Source: Flavobacteriales bacterium
Lineage (GTDB): Bacteria > Bacteroidota > Bacteroidia > Flavobacteriales_E > Vicingaceae
Length of the DNA: 64,000 bases
NCBI GenBank assembly: GCA_020635815.1
Contig: JACJZB010000001.1
Location: 620,001-684,000 of the forward strand
Direction: 5' to 3'
The first letter of the stretch is position 1. The number at the start of each line of letters is the position of its first letter. The translations under genes were made by a program, and so were the position numbers. Shown one piece after another: positions 56,296-64,000 of this stretch. Below the pieces are notes generated by a model, which was not told the DNA's origin, did no database searches, and was given only the letters and a program-made list of their open reading frames with translations.

Positions 56296-58190
56296 TTAAT
56301 ATTGCTGATAGATAATTTATTTTCAATTAAACGATTATTATGTTGCTGTATAATAGCTTTCAGTTTCTGTTCTAGCTTATCTTTAATAATGTTAGCTTGT
56401 TCATTGTTGATTAGATTGTCAGCTAACATTTTATCTTTTGAATAATCATAAAGACCAGTTGAATTTTCTCCATCAAACAATAAAAGATAATCATTTTCCA
56501 TTAAATAATAGGTATTTCTAGAGAAGCCAACAATATATCGGCTAGTTTTATCAGGAGGTAATCCAAACGAAACTAGTTTAGTGTCTATACCTAATAAGCT
56601 TAAAACAGTAGGGGTAATGTCACAATGCTGAAAATAATTGGTGTCTATCCCTTTTAATGTTGAAGAAGGATCATAGATAAAAATAGGAATTGCAAATCTT
56701 CCAATTAAAGTTCCGTATATAGGATTTAAAGAAAAAGAGGAGTGATCTGCTGTAAAAACAAAAAGGGTATTTTTAAACCAATTATTTTTTTTAGTGGTAT
56801 TAAAGAACTCCCTTAAAGCATAATCGGTATAACCTATAGTTTCATGAGCGTCTAAAACACCCTTTGGAAATTCGTTTTCATGTTTTTTGGGAATAGAGTA
56901 TGGATGATGTGATGATAAGGTGAAGATTGCACTGAAAAAAGGTTCCTTTTTTGCACGAAGCTGATGGCTAAAATATTGTAAATAAGGCTCATCATAAATG
57001 CCCCAATTACCGTCATAGTCTTTTTCTTTGTAGGGATATTCATCCATTCCAAAATAATCATCTATACCAGCAATTTTTGTAAAACCATTAAACCCCATTG
57101 TACCGTTAGAACCGCCATGATAGAAAGAAGTATTGTATCCATTTCTTTTTAGAATAGCTGGTAAAGCATCAATTTTATTGTTAGCATAGTTTGAAATAAC
57201 ATAAGGAGTATTCATCAATGGAGGTATTCCTGCTAAAATTGCAGGTAAAGCCTCAATAGATTTACTTCCATTAGAATAGGCGTTGGTAAATGCATAACTT
57301 TCTTCCAATAAAGAATCTAAAAAAGGTGTGTAGCCATTTCCATTATTAAAAAAACCGACATGCTCTTTTGCAAAACTTTCTAATATGATTAAAACAACAT
57401 TTTTACCTTTAAATTGACCCTCGCTATTTATTTTAAGAATAGGACTATATATTTTAGTTAAATCTGATGGGCTGAAAAATTCAGTTTCAGGTAGTTGGTC
57501 GTTTAAAACGGTTTTAATTATACAAAATGGAGTATTTAAAACAAGTGGAACATTTTGAGGAGAAGTGTTATTGGCAGCATTAATTATATCGAGAGGTTTT
57601 AATTGTAACCCACCTCTGAAACCAATAGCTGTTAATGCACTTATTAAAATAAAAAAGAGTATTTGAGTACCGGTATTCTTAATTGATTTAATTTTTGGTT
57701 TTGAATAAGTTTCACTTTTTCGATATAAAAACTCTGTTAATCCAATAAAGATAATAAGTAAAAGAAAGGCATACCAGAAATCTGTTAAATACTGAGGTAA
57801 TAATTTAAATGTGTCGTCATTTGAAGAAATAAATCGGAAAAAATCGGCAGTAGTCCGTTTTAAAGCAAATTGATAATAGCCTAAGTCAATTAAGTTAAAA
57901 ACTAATCCCGCCGAATTGGCAAGGTGAAAAAATACCTTTAAAATAGTTTTATACCTACTGTTTTTTCTAAACTCAAAGGGAAGAATAGATAAAAGTATAA
58001 AAGGAGCAAAAAGATAAGATATAGCTACCCAATCAAATCTTAAACCATAATAAAAGGCATCGAAAGGAAAACCATCATTAAAGAATGATAAATTGAAAAT
58101 GTAGAATGCCAAGCGGCACAATGAAAAAATCAAGAAACTAATTGCAAGTTTTTTGATTAAAGAAATAAAGTGTGAAAAATCTATATTCAT
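56292..58190 (-). CDS. LTA synthase-like sulfatase-fold membrane protein
   Basis: 632 residues. Five membrane helices in 1-195, then a periplasmic sulfatase-fold domain. ILESFAKEHVGF carries metal ligand Glu271, and NGSKSIEALPAI carries Ser311 at the position of the catalytic Thr of LtaS. ADHSSFS near 480 supplies Asp/His ligands. It transfers phosphoglycerol or phosphoethanolamine to a glycan or lipid. It opens the operon with the lipid kinase (4-nt overlap). Confidence 0.85.
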   Translation of the reverse strand: MNIDFSHFISLIKKLAISFLIFSLCRLAFYIFNLSFFNDGFPFDAFYYGLRFDWVAISYLFAPFILLSILPFEFRKNSRYKTILKVFFHLANSAGLVFNLIDLGYYQFALKRTTADFFRFISSNDDTFKLLPQYLTDFWYAFLLLIIFIGLTEFLYRKSETYSKPKIKSIKNTGTQILFFILISALTAIGFRGGLQLKPLDIINAANNTSPQNVPLVLNTPFCIIKTVLNDQLPETEFFSPSDLTKIYSPILKINSEGQFKGKNVVLIILESFAKEHVGFFNNGNGYTPFLDSLLEESYAFTNAYSNGSKSIEALPAILAGIPPLMNTPYVISNYANNKIDALPAILKRNGYNTSFYHGGSNGTMGFNGFTKIAGIDDYFGMDEYPYKEKDYDGNWGIYDEPYLQYFSHQLRAKKEPFFSAIFTLSSHHPYSIPKKHENEFPKGVLDAHETIGYTDYALREFFNTTKKNNWFKNTLFVFTADHSSFSLNPIYGTLIGRFAIPIFIYDPSSTLKGIDTNYFQHCDITPTVLSLLGIDTKLVSFGLPPDKTSRYIVGFSRNTYYLMENDYLLLFDGENSTGLYDYSKDKMLADNLINNEQANIIKDKLEQKLKAIIQQHNNRLIENKLSISNIK

Positions 58191-58207
58191 CTATTTAAAG
58201 CCAACAA

Positions 58208-58345
58208 TTAATCCTTAGAACGAGGCTTATCCTTTAGTGCACATTTATCACAATCATGGTCTTTTGCGTTTTTAAATACACGGTAAGCAATATAACCAAC
58301 TGATAATGCAATTAATATAATAACATATATTTCTTGTGTTTCCAA
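58208..58345 (-). CDS. tiny FeoB-associated-like Cys-rich membrane protein
   Basis: 45 residues, too short for usual gene calling. Start is TTG at 58345; an in-frame TAG lies two codons before it, so no longer form exists. One membrane helix (EIYVIILIALSVGYIAYRVF, 5-24) is followed by DHDCDKCALKDK (29-40) with a CxxC. This is the layout of FeoB-associated Cys-rich membrane proteins, but no feo genes are nearby. Confidence 0.7.
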   Translation of the reverse strand: METQEIYVIILIALSVGYIAYRVFKNAKDHDCDKCALKDKPRSKD

Positions 58346-58395
58346 TTTTAACTATTTTAAATAAAAATCTCTAGCCAAAGTTAACTAAAATCAGT

Positions 58396-58403
58396 TAAAT
58401 TTG
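58396..58403 (+). promoter_or_regulatory. candidate -7 box TAAATTTG for the E1 gene
   Basis: Exact TAnnTTTG match 19 nt upstream of the ATG at 58423. No TTG at the expected upstream position. Confidence 0.4.
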
Positions 58404-58422
58404 TTGGCATAAATAATGAGTT

Positions 58423-60408
58423 ATGACTATAAAGTACAATCGAAGAAAATATACTGACAATGAACTGTTGGATTTATACAAAGCATTGATCAAACCTCGT
58501 TTAATTGAAGAGAAAATGTTAATCCTTCTTCGTCAAGGAAGAATTAGTAAATGGTTTTCAGGTATTGGGCAAGAAGCAGTTTCGGTTGGAGCAACATTAG
58601 CTTTAAATAAAGATGAGTATATTTTACCAATGCACCGTAATTTAGGGGTGTTTACAGCTAGAGAAATTCCGTTGTTTAGATTGTTTGCTCAGTTTCAAGG
58701 TAAAATGAGTGGGTTTACAAAAGGTAGAGATCGTTCTTTTCATTTTGGTACAAATGAGTACAATATTGTTGGAATGATTTCTCATTTAGGACCTCAATTA
58801 GGTGTTGCAGATGGAATTGCATTAAGTAACTTATTAAAGAAAAATAATAAAGCTACATTGGTTTTTTCTGGTGATGGTGGAGCAAGTGAGGGCGACTTTC
58901 ATGAGGCGTTGAATACAGCAGCAGTATGGCAACTTCCCGTAATCTTTGTAATCGAAAATAATGGATACGGATTGTCAACGCCATCAAATGAGCAATTTAG
59001 ATGTAAAAACTTTATCGATAAAGGGATAGGTTATGGAATGGAAACCGAATTAATCGAAGGAAACGATATTTTAGATGTTCACCATAAGATTAGCCAAATT
59101 GCGGAATCTATTCGTAAAAAACCAAGACCAGTTTTGGTAGAGTGTATGACTTTTAGAATGAGAGGGCATGAAGAAGCTTCGGGAACAAAATATGTTCCTC
59201 AAGAATTGATGGATGAATGGCAAAAGAAAGACCCCACAACAAATTATGAAGAGTTTTTATTGGCTGAAAAAGTATTGACTGAAGCTCAAGCGGAAGAAAT
59301 TAAAGCTGCAATTAAACAAGAAATTAATGATGAGCTTGAAAAAGCTTACGCAGAAGAACCAATTGTACCTTGTACAGAAACGGAATTGGCTGATGTTTAT
59401 GCTCCTTATACTTATGTAGAAACAAAACCAGCTTCTGATAAAAAAACAGAAAAACGATTAATTGATGCCATTTCGGATGGTTTACGTCAGAGTATGGAAA
59501 AACATGATAATTTAGTGTTGATGGGACAAGACATTGCTGATTATGGTGGAGTATTTAAAATTACGGATGGGTTTGTAGCTCAATTTGGGAAAGATAGAGT
59601 TAGAAATACACCTTTATGTGAATCAGCTATTTTAGGAGCTGGTTTAGGATTGGCAATTAATGGAGATAAAGCCATGGTAGAAATGCAATTTGCCGATTTT
59701 GTGAGTGAGGGAATAACTCAAGTGTGTAATAATTTTGCTAAAATTCATTACCGTTGGGGGCAAAATGCCGATGTAGTTGTGCGTATGCCAACAGGAGGAG
59801 GAGTTGCTGCTGGTCCGTTTCACTCGCAATGTAATGAAGCTTGGTTTACTCAAACTCCAGGTTTAAAGGTTGTTTACCCAGCTTTTCCTTATGATGCAAA
59901 AGGCTTATTAACGGCTTCTTTTGAAGACCCAAACCCAGTAATGTTTTTTGAGCATAAAGCTTTGTATAGAAGTATTACAGAAGAAATTCCTGATGATTAT
60001 TATACCTTAGAAATAGGGAAAGCTAAAGTTTTAAAAGAAGGAACTGATGTAACTATTGTAACTTATGGAATGGGAGTGCATTGGGCGTTAGAAATTTTGA
60101 GAAACCACCCAGAAATTAATGCTGATTTAGTTGATTTAAGAACCTTAGTACCGTTAGATACAGAAACAATTTACAATTCGGTTAAGAAAACAAATAGAGC
60201 TATAATATTACACGAAGCAACCATGTTTAATGGGATAGGAGGTGAGTTAAGTGCTTTAATTACTGATAATTGTTTTGAATATTTAGATGCTCCTGTAAAA
60301 CGAGTAGCTAGTTTAGATACGCCAAACCCTTTTATTAACCAATTAGAAGAAAACTTTTTACCTAAGCAACGATTTGAAGAGGCTTTGTTGGAGTTGGTTA
60401 ATTATTAA
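58423..60408 (+). CDS. 2-oxoacid dehydrogenase E1, fused alpha and beta subunits
   Basis: 661 residues. The alpha part (about 20-330) has GDGGASEGDFHEALNTAAVW and ends VIENN (150-180), the TPP motif. The beta part (about 345-661) starts KRLIDAISDGLRQSMEKHD and contains GQDIADYGGVF. It decarboxylates a branched-chain 2-oxoacid or pyruvate and passes the acyl group to E2. No E2 or E3 gene is adjacent. This fused form is common in Bacteroidota. The last 63 nt recur as a diverged copy downstream (60505-60567). Confidence 0.92.
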   Translation: MTIKYNRRKYTDNELLDLYKALIKPRLIEEKMLILLRQGRISKWFSGIGQEAVSVGATLALNKDEYILPMHRNLGVFTAREIPLFRLFAQFQGKMSGFTKGRDRSFHFGTNEYNIVGMISHLGPQLGVADGIALSNLLKKNNKATLVFSGDGGASEGDFHEALNTAAVWQLPVIFVIENNGYGLSTPSNEQFRCKNFIDKGIGYGMETELIEGNDILDVHHKISQIAESIRKKPRPVLVECMTFRMRGHEEASGTKYVPQELMDEWQKKDPTTNYEEFLLAEKVLTEAQAEEIKAAIKQEINDELEKAYAEEPIVPCTETELADVYAPYTYVETKPASDKKTEKRLIDAISDGLRQSMEKHDNLVLMGQDIADYGGVFKITDGFVAQFGKDRVRNTPLCESAILGAGLGLAINGDKAMVEMQFADFVSEGITQVCNNFAKIHYRWGQNADVVVRMPTGGGVAAGPFHSQCNEAWFTQTPGLKVVYPAFPYDAKGLLTASFEDPNPVMFFEHKALYRSITEEIPDDYYTLEIGKAKVLKEGTDVTIVTYGMGVHWALEILRNHPEINADLVDLRTLVPLDTETIYNSVKKTNRAIILHEATMFNGIGGELSALITDNCFEYLDAPVKRVASLDTPNPFINQLEENFLPKQRFEEALLELVNY

Positions 60409-60664
60409 TTTATTTTGTCATAGTGAGCTTGTCGAACTATGTTTAAAATAGATCGGCTTTATAAATGGAACGAGTTACGCTTCGCTAAACTCGCACCAGC
60501 AAGGGAAGAAAACTTTTTGCCAAAGAAAAGATTTGAAGAAGCTTTGTTGGAGTTGGTTAATTATTAATTTATTTTGTCATAGTGAGCTTGTCGAACTATG
60601 TTTAAAATAGATCGGCTTTATAAATGGAACGAGTTATGCTTCGCTAAACTCGCACCAGCAAGGG
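60346..60664. repeat. tandem 159-bp repeat spanning the end of the E1 gene
   Basis: Copy 1 is 60346-60504 and copy 2 is 60505-60663; the period is 159 nt, or 53 codons. The coding part (63 nt) differs at five positions, four of them synonymous and one Gln to Lys. The 96-nt non-coding part differs at one position only. It contains a GAGCTTGTCGAA hairpin and a family B hairpin (60471-60493 and 60630-60652). Confidence 0.92.
60505..60567 (+). pseudogene. remnant of a second E1 gene 3' end
   Basis: 63 nt encoding EENFLPKKRFEEALLELVNY-stop, the same as the end of the real E1 gene but for one residue. Differences from the real copy are mostly third-position, which is the pattern of sequences that diverged while coding. 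Confidence 0.6.
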
Positions 60665-61008
60665 GTACAGTAATTTCAGATATCTTAATCAATTCAGATG
60701 ATACTTTTCAATTTTTTATTGAGATAAAAGATCCTTGTATTGGAGAAAATAGTGATGGTACTTGTTCAAAGTGTAAATCAAATAAAAAAGTAATATCAAC
60801 TTCACCAAGTTATATTCATAATATTAATTTCCGTAGTAATAAATTTGCTAAAAAATATGAAAGGAAAATAAGAAGAAGAGGCTTTGAATCAATTGTAGTA
60901 GAAGAAAAAGAAACAGCTATACAAGTTTTCATGGAAAATGAGGATGAAAAATTTCTAGACTTTTGCAATAATTGGTTTTGTAAAAAGTGTAAAATAGTTT
61001 TTCGATAA
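60598..61008 (+). CDS. Cys-rich hypothetical protein with repeat-derived N-terminus
   Basis: 136 residues. The first 21 residues (FKIDRLYKWNELCFAKLAPA) are translated from repeat copy 2, so the original start is uncertain or lost. The remainder has two Cys clusters (CIGENSDGTCSKC and CNNWFCKKCK) suggesting a zinc-ribbon-like fold, plus a Lys/Arg-rich helix in the middle. Not recognised. It may be a truncated gene whose 5' end was replaced during the duplication. A terminator follows at 61017. Confidence 0.5.
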   Translation: MFKIDRLYKWNELCFAKLAPARGTVISDILINSDDTFQFFIEIKDPCIGENSDGTCSKCKSNKKVISTSPSYIHNINFRSNKFAKKYERKIRRRGFESIVVEEKETAIQVFMENEDEKFLDFCNNWFCKKCKIVFR

Positions 61009-61016
61009 TCTTAACT

Positions 61017-61042
61017 AAGCGAAGATTGTATCTTCGCTTTTG
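61017..61042 (+). terminator. rho-independent terminator
   Basis: Stem AAGCGAAGAT/ATCTTCGCTT with loop TGT and a following T-run, 9 nt after the stop of the 60598-61008 gene. Confidence 0.8.
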
Positions 61043-61072
61043 TATTTAGAGCATTTTGTAAATGTAATAACA

Positions 61073-61269
61073 AGTGGTCGGATGACTATTTTGTTTGTCG
61101 GTATAGTCATCCGACCACTAAATCTCTACTAATTGCTCGGTTTTGCCGAGCGCTTTTAGCATAAAACAGTTTTAAAACTATTTCATAGCAAGCGTGTCAT
61201 TTTTATTTTTAGAATATAACACTATCAGAGATAGTAAAAATAGTAGTCACTCGGCGTATCCGAGCGACT
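61073..61269. repeat. cluster of three hairpins in the 61.0-61.3 kb gap
   Basis: 61073-61119 is a perfect 17-nt inverted repeat (AGTGGTCGGATGACTAT) with a 13-nt loop; one arm also occurs alone at 11082-11098. 61135-61152 is GCTCGG-TTTTG-CCGAGC. 61245-61269 is AGTC-CTCGG/CCGAG-GACT with an internal mismatch. No gene is present between the terminator and the patatin stop codon. Confidence 0.75.
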
Positions 61270-61288
61270 GTTATTGAATACTTAACAG

Positions 61289-63514
61289 CTACTCGGCTAA
61301 TAACTCAGTAAGTCTAACAATCGATTTTTGATTGTTTTTCGAGTGAATTGAATTTAAAACATTGGTTTTTTCTTTTTTAGTTAAGTGCCAACTTAACGAT
61401 ATTTGGTTGTTGTTACTTTCTAGCTCAAAATCAATTACATCAATAGGGTGAGATAAATCTGCACTCAAATATTGAAGCATATCATCCAAATTATAATCTT
61501 GAATTTGAAACAAGTTGCCATACAAACTACCCAGCGGGCTGTTAGCTGACTCAATGATTGATTTTAAAGGATTGTTTTCAATTAACTTGTCTTTTGATTT
61601 ATCACGAATAGTAATAATTATAACACCACTTGTATTTTCATTAATCCAATTTTTAAAAGTGTGAATGTGTTTAAAAGTAGATAAAGCACCAAAATTATCA
61701 CGCATTCCCGCATCTAACACATCAATTTGAGGTTCAGATGGTAAGGTAACATTAGGCATAATATAAGGGAAAGTGGCACTCATTCGAATAGCACTAGAAA
61801 ATTTCAAATTATCGGCTCCTTGGTTTTTAAATAATCTAGAAAATTCAATGTTTTCAGCTATAGGTTGGCTAAATGTGTTGTTATTTGGATTATTGTTGCT
61901 TAGGTAAGAAATAGGTTGAGCAGCAATTAACAATCTTCTACCGTCATTAACAATTGTAGGGCTAAAAATCATAATTGGAATTTGAGCATTCGCTTCTGGA
62001 GTGTTATAGTCGATTAGTTTTTTATCAAACATGCCTTCAATATTAACTAAAAGCTGTTTCTCAAAAGCATAACCTCTGTCTTTAATATATTCATTACCAT
62101 CATACATATACTTTTTTGTTCGGATAAAAAAATCATTTGTAGCCATATAAAAGGCTATTGGATTTAATAAATCCTTAGCCATATTGTTGGTATAACTACG
62201 GTCGGTAATTTGTGGCGTTAACTTTTTTTCTTGGTTTAAAAGCTGTAATTCTCTATAATAGGCCGCACCAATCATTCCTCCTGAAGAACCAGTAATTAAG
62301 TGTGTTTGATTAAATAGTTTTTCGTTGAAAATACTATCTAATTGCTGTAAGGTAAAAAATGTCCAGAGCGAAGCTCTTGAACCACCTCCACTAGTGTTGA
62401 TATAGATTAGCTTCGGTTTAGGAGTGTGGTTATTTCTTTTTTTCCAATTTTCTAAAATTTTAATTTCATGATTAACATCTGAATTAAAATTAGTGTTGTT
62501 GTTTTTTAAGTTATTGATTGTTTTTTTAGAATAATCAGCTTTTGAGGTATTGTAATTTAAACCGTAAGCCATATTGGTGTAGCTAAAGGTTTGGTATTTT
62601 GATAAAAGATTAATTACAATAAACAATGCAAGGAAAGCAAACCTGGTCCAACCTTGTAGCCATGTATGCATCGCACTAAATAGTATTAAAATTGTGGTAA
62701 AAAATAAAACGACGCTAGCTCCTGCAGGAATGATAAATATGGAGTTTTCACTTAAAAAGCCTAAGCCAATAAGAGTTAAAAATACCGTGATTTCAAATAT
62801 AGAGGCATTGATTTTATTCTGTTTAAAAATAGACTTTAACATTTCTGTGTCATAATGAGAAATATCTCTAGCAGCTCGTGTTTTAAATGGGTTGTGTAAA
62901 TAATATTCTACATGCCATTTTTTTGTTTTTTTAAAGAAACTAAACCAACCCTTTTCTTTTAAGAGAAAGGAGTTGACATTGTGGTTCTCATTATCTTCTT
63001 TAATTCCTAGAATTTTAAAAATGTTTTTATTTGTGGAGAAAAAGTAGGTTAACGAGAAAAATACAAAGGAAGAGTAACCTCCAACTAAACCAATCAAATA
63101 TAATCCAATTTCTGAGTTTGAATACAATTCTTTAGTGTGAAGAAAATAGGCTATTTTAAAGCTATAATAAATGATAAACAATAAGGGGAGTAATGAGTTG
63201 TTGATGCAATATTTTAAAAAAGGATATTTTAATGTAGCTATAAACGGAAATTTGTTACTATTAATAACATAGCCAGTGATGTTAAATGCCATTACAAAGC
63301 CTCCAACAGAAAAACCCATTATAAAGTATGACCAAAAGCTTACTTCGTTAAGGTATTCAGGAGCAAGAAATAAATAGGGGATGCCGTATTTTACAAATAG
63401 ATTTTCTCCAACGATACCAAAGAGAATAACCCAAAAAAGTAAAACAAAATGATTTCTTTTAAGACTAATTAAAAAAAGTTGGGTTGGTAAAAAGTAAAAT
63501 AATTTTCTAAACAT
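61289..63514 (-). CDS. membrane-bound patatin-like phospholipase
   Basis: 741 residues from the ATG at 63514, which I prefer over a TTG three codons upstream because a TATATTTG box lies at 63525-63532. About seven membrane helices occupy 1-305. The patatin domain follows (positions counted from the TTG): oxyanion motif SGGGSRA at 378-384, GSSGG (412-416, Ser414) and DAG (604-606, Asp604), which form the Ser-Asp dyad. It hydrolyses phospholipid acyl chains, probably on the cytoplasmic side after the membrane domain. Such long N-terminal membrane parts are uncommon. Confidence 0.82.
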   Translation of the reverse strand: MFRKLFYFLPTQLFLISLKRNHFVLLFWVILFGIVGENLFVKYGIPYLFLAPEYLNEVSFWSYFIMGFSVGGFVMAFNITGYVINSNKFPFIATLKYPFLKYCINNSLLPLLFIIYYSFKIAYFLHTKELYSNSEIGLYLIGLVGGYSSFVFFSLTYFFSTNKNIFKILGIKEDNENHNVNSFLLKEKGWFSFFKKTKKWHVEYYLHNPFKTRAARDISHYDTEMLKSIFKQNKINASIFEITVFLTLIGLGFLSENSIFIIPAGASVVLFFTTILILFSAMHTWLQGWTRFAFLALFIVINLLSKYQTFSYTNMAYGLNYNTSKADYSKKTINNLKNNNTNFNSDVNHEIKILENWKKRNNHTPKPKLIYINTSGGGSRASLWTFFTLQQLDSIFNEKLFNQTHLITGSSGGMIGAAYYRELQLLNQEKKLTPQITDRSYTNNMAKDLLNPIAFYMATNDFFIRTKKYMYDGNEYIKDRGYAFEKQLLVNIEGMFDKKLIDYNTPEANAQIPIMIFSPTIVNDGRRLLIAAQPISYLSNNNPNNNTFSQPIAENIEFSRLFKNQGADNLKFSSAIRMSATFPYIMPNVTLPSEPQIDVLDAGMRDNFGALSTFKHIHTFKNWINENTSGVIIITIRDKSKDKLIENNPLKSIIESANSPLGSLYGNLFQIQDYNLDDMLQYLSADLSHPIDVIDFELESNNNQISLSWHLTKKEKTNVLNSIHSKNNQKSIVRLTELLAE

Positions 63515-63524
63515 TATAAACAAT

Positions 63525-63532
63525 CAAATATA
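63525..63532 (-). promoter_or_regulatory. candidate -7 box TATATTTG of the patatin gene
   Basis: Exact TAnnTTTG match 10 nt upstream of the preferred ATG. It supports ATG over the upstream TTG, which would lie almost at the transcript start. Confidence 0.45.
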
Positions 63533-63591
63533 GCTTGGTATTCAACTAACTATAAATACGAGATTAGTGTATATATGTTTAGGAATAAGAC

Positions 63592-64000
63592 CTATTTTTT
63601 AAATTTTTCAAACACTTTTTCCAAGCCGTCTATTAAATTTTTAAGCACATCGAAATACAGTGTGATACTTAAAACGATAGACATCAACCATATTACGGCA
63701 ATATTTACCCAAAAAGTATCGATATATGTACCAAATATTTTCTTTTCAGGAGCATAAAAATGAGCTCTAAAATCTTCAGGGCTTAAGTATATTGGGTCAG
63801 CCTTTTGTATTAAATGATTGTCTAACTCAATTATTTTATTCATTTCATTTTTATCCTTCACAAAGTCAGATAAAGCATCATTTGTGTATCTATCTTTCAT
63901 TTCAATAAACAAATCTCTAGCTTCTTTATCTTTATTTAGCTTAGAGGCTAATTTATCTCTACTATTGTTAGCATTTTTATACAGTTGAAGATAATGGTTG
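63592..64000 (-). CDS. C-terminal part of a membrane protein (gene runs past window end)
   Basis: The frame is open from the stop at 63592 to the window edge (NHYLQLYKNANNSRDK upstream of the first in-window start). 136 codons are visible. The C-terminus has a soluble charged region, the motif FRAHFYAPEKKIFGTYIDTF, one membrane helix (WVNIAVIWLMSIVLSITLYF) and ends LIDGLEKVFEKFKK. The tail recalls C-termini of large Bacteroidota ABC transporters with fused ATPase and permease. Without the N-terminal part this is uncertain. Confidence 0.6.
   Translation of the reverse strand, partial: NHYLQLYKNANNSRDKLASKLNKDKEARDLFIEMKDRYTNDALSDFVKDKNEMNKIIELDNHLIQKADPIYLSPEDFRAHFYAPEKKIFGTYIDTFWVNIAVIWLMSIVLSITLYFDVLKNLIDGLEKVFEKFKK

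Overview
The window looks like chromosomal DNA of a marine-type Bacteroidota, most likely a Flavobacteriales relative. The evidence is AT-rich sequence, TAnnTTTG-type -7 promoter boxes (one with an exact 19-nt spacer to TTG), a two-subunit transketolase, CarboxypepD_reg/DUF5686 and Reg_prop/Y_Y_Y proteins, and many exported peptidases. No rRNA, tRNA, CRISPR array or prophage was seen. One intact IS3-family insertion sequence is present. Dispersed hairpin repeats are the main non-genic content.

Layout. 0.06-10.8 kb: an rRNA methyltransferase, an S9A prolyl oligopeptidase, a DUF5686 barrel protein, a peroxiredoxin-like protein, a YcaQ-like protein, a DUF885 peptidase-like lipoprotein and an unknown membrane protein. 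11.3-18.6 kb: ABC-F/ttcA operon, a stretch dense in hairpin repeats around a lone GIY-YIG nuclease, DUF2461, an MFS exporter framed by two inverted-repeat elements, a cyclophilin and a YitT protein. 18.6-26.7 kb: PEP carboxykinase, M32 carboxypeptidase, DPP-IV, POT peptide transporter and a thioredoxin, a set consistent with life on peptides. 26.7-28.06 kb: IS3 element with 4-bp target duplication and a frameshift heptamer. 28.1-31.4 kb: split transketolase operon with a VWA protein between the halves. 31.5-42 kb: a GH3/beta-lactamase-fold fusion, a DUF2235 hydrolase, an ABC exporter, DUF3124-YitT, an M28 peptidase, TRIC channel and DUF1569. 42-45.3 kb: a repeat block, a DUF2157-type pair and a small membrane protein. 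45.3-51.9 kb: a tightly overlapping operon LysM/transglycosylase-like - SGNH - SGNH - HAD, followed by an MBOAT acyltransferase. 52-58.3 kb: a sensor kinase, SUI1 factor, lipid kinase, LTA-synthase-like protein and a tiny Cys-rich membrane protein. 58.4-64 kb: fused alpha/beta 2-oxoacid dehydrogenase E1, a duplicated tail of that gene, a Cys-rich orphan, a membrane patatin and the end of a further membrane protein.

The two most unusual things are as follows. (1) An apparent envelope O-acetylation operon whose first protein is a LysM protein with a lytic-transglycosylase-like domain in which the catalytic Glu is replaced by Cys, followed by two SGNH proteins (one with GDS changed to GGS) and an MBOAT. 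(2) At least three families of short hairpin elements with conserved loops and compensatory stem changes. One family is concentrated around a lone GIY-YIG nuclease gene, reminiscent of REP/RAYT-type systems but with a different enzyme.
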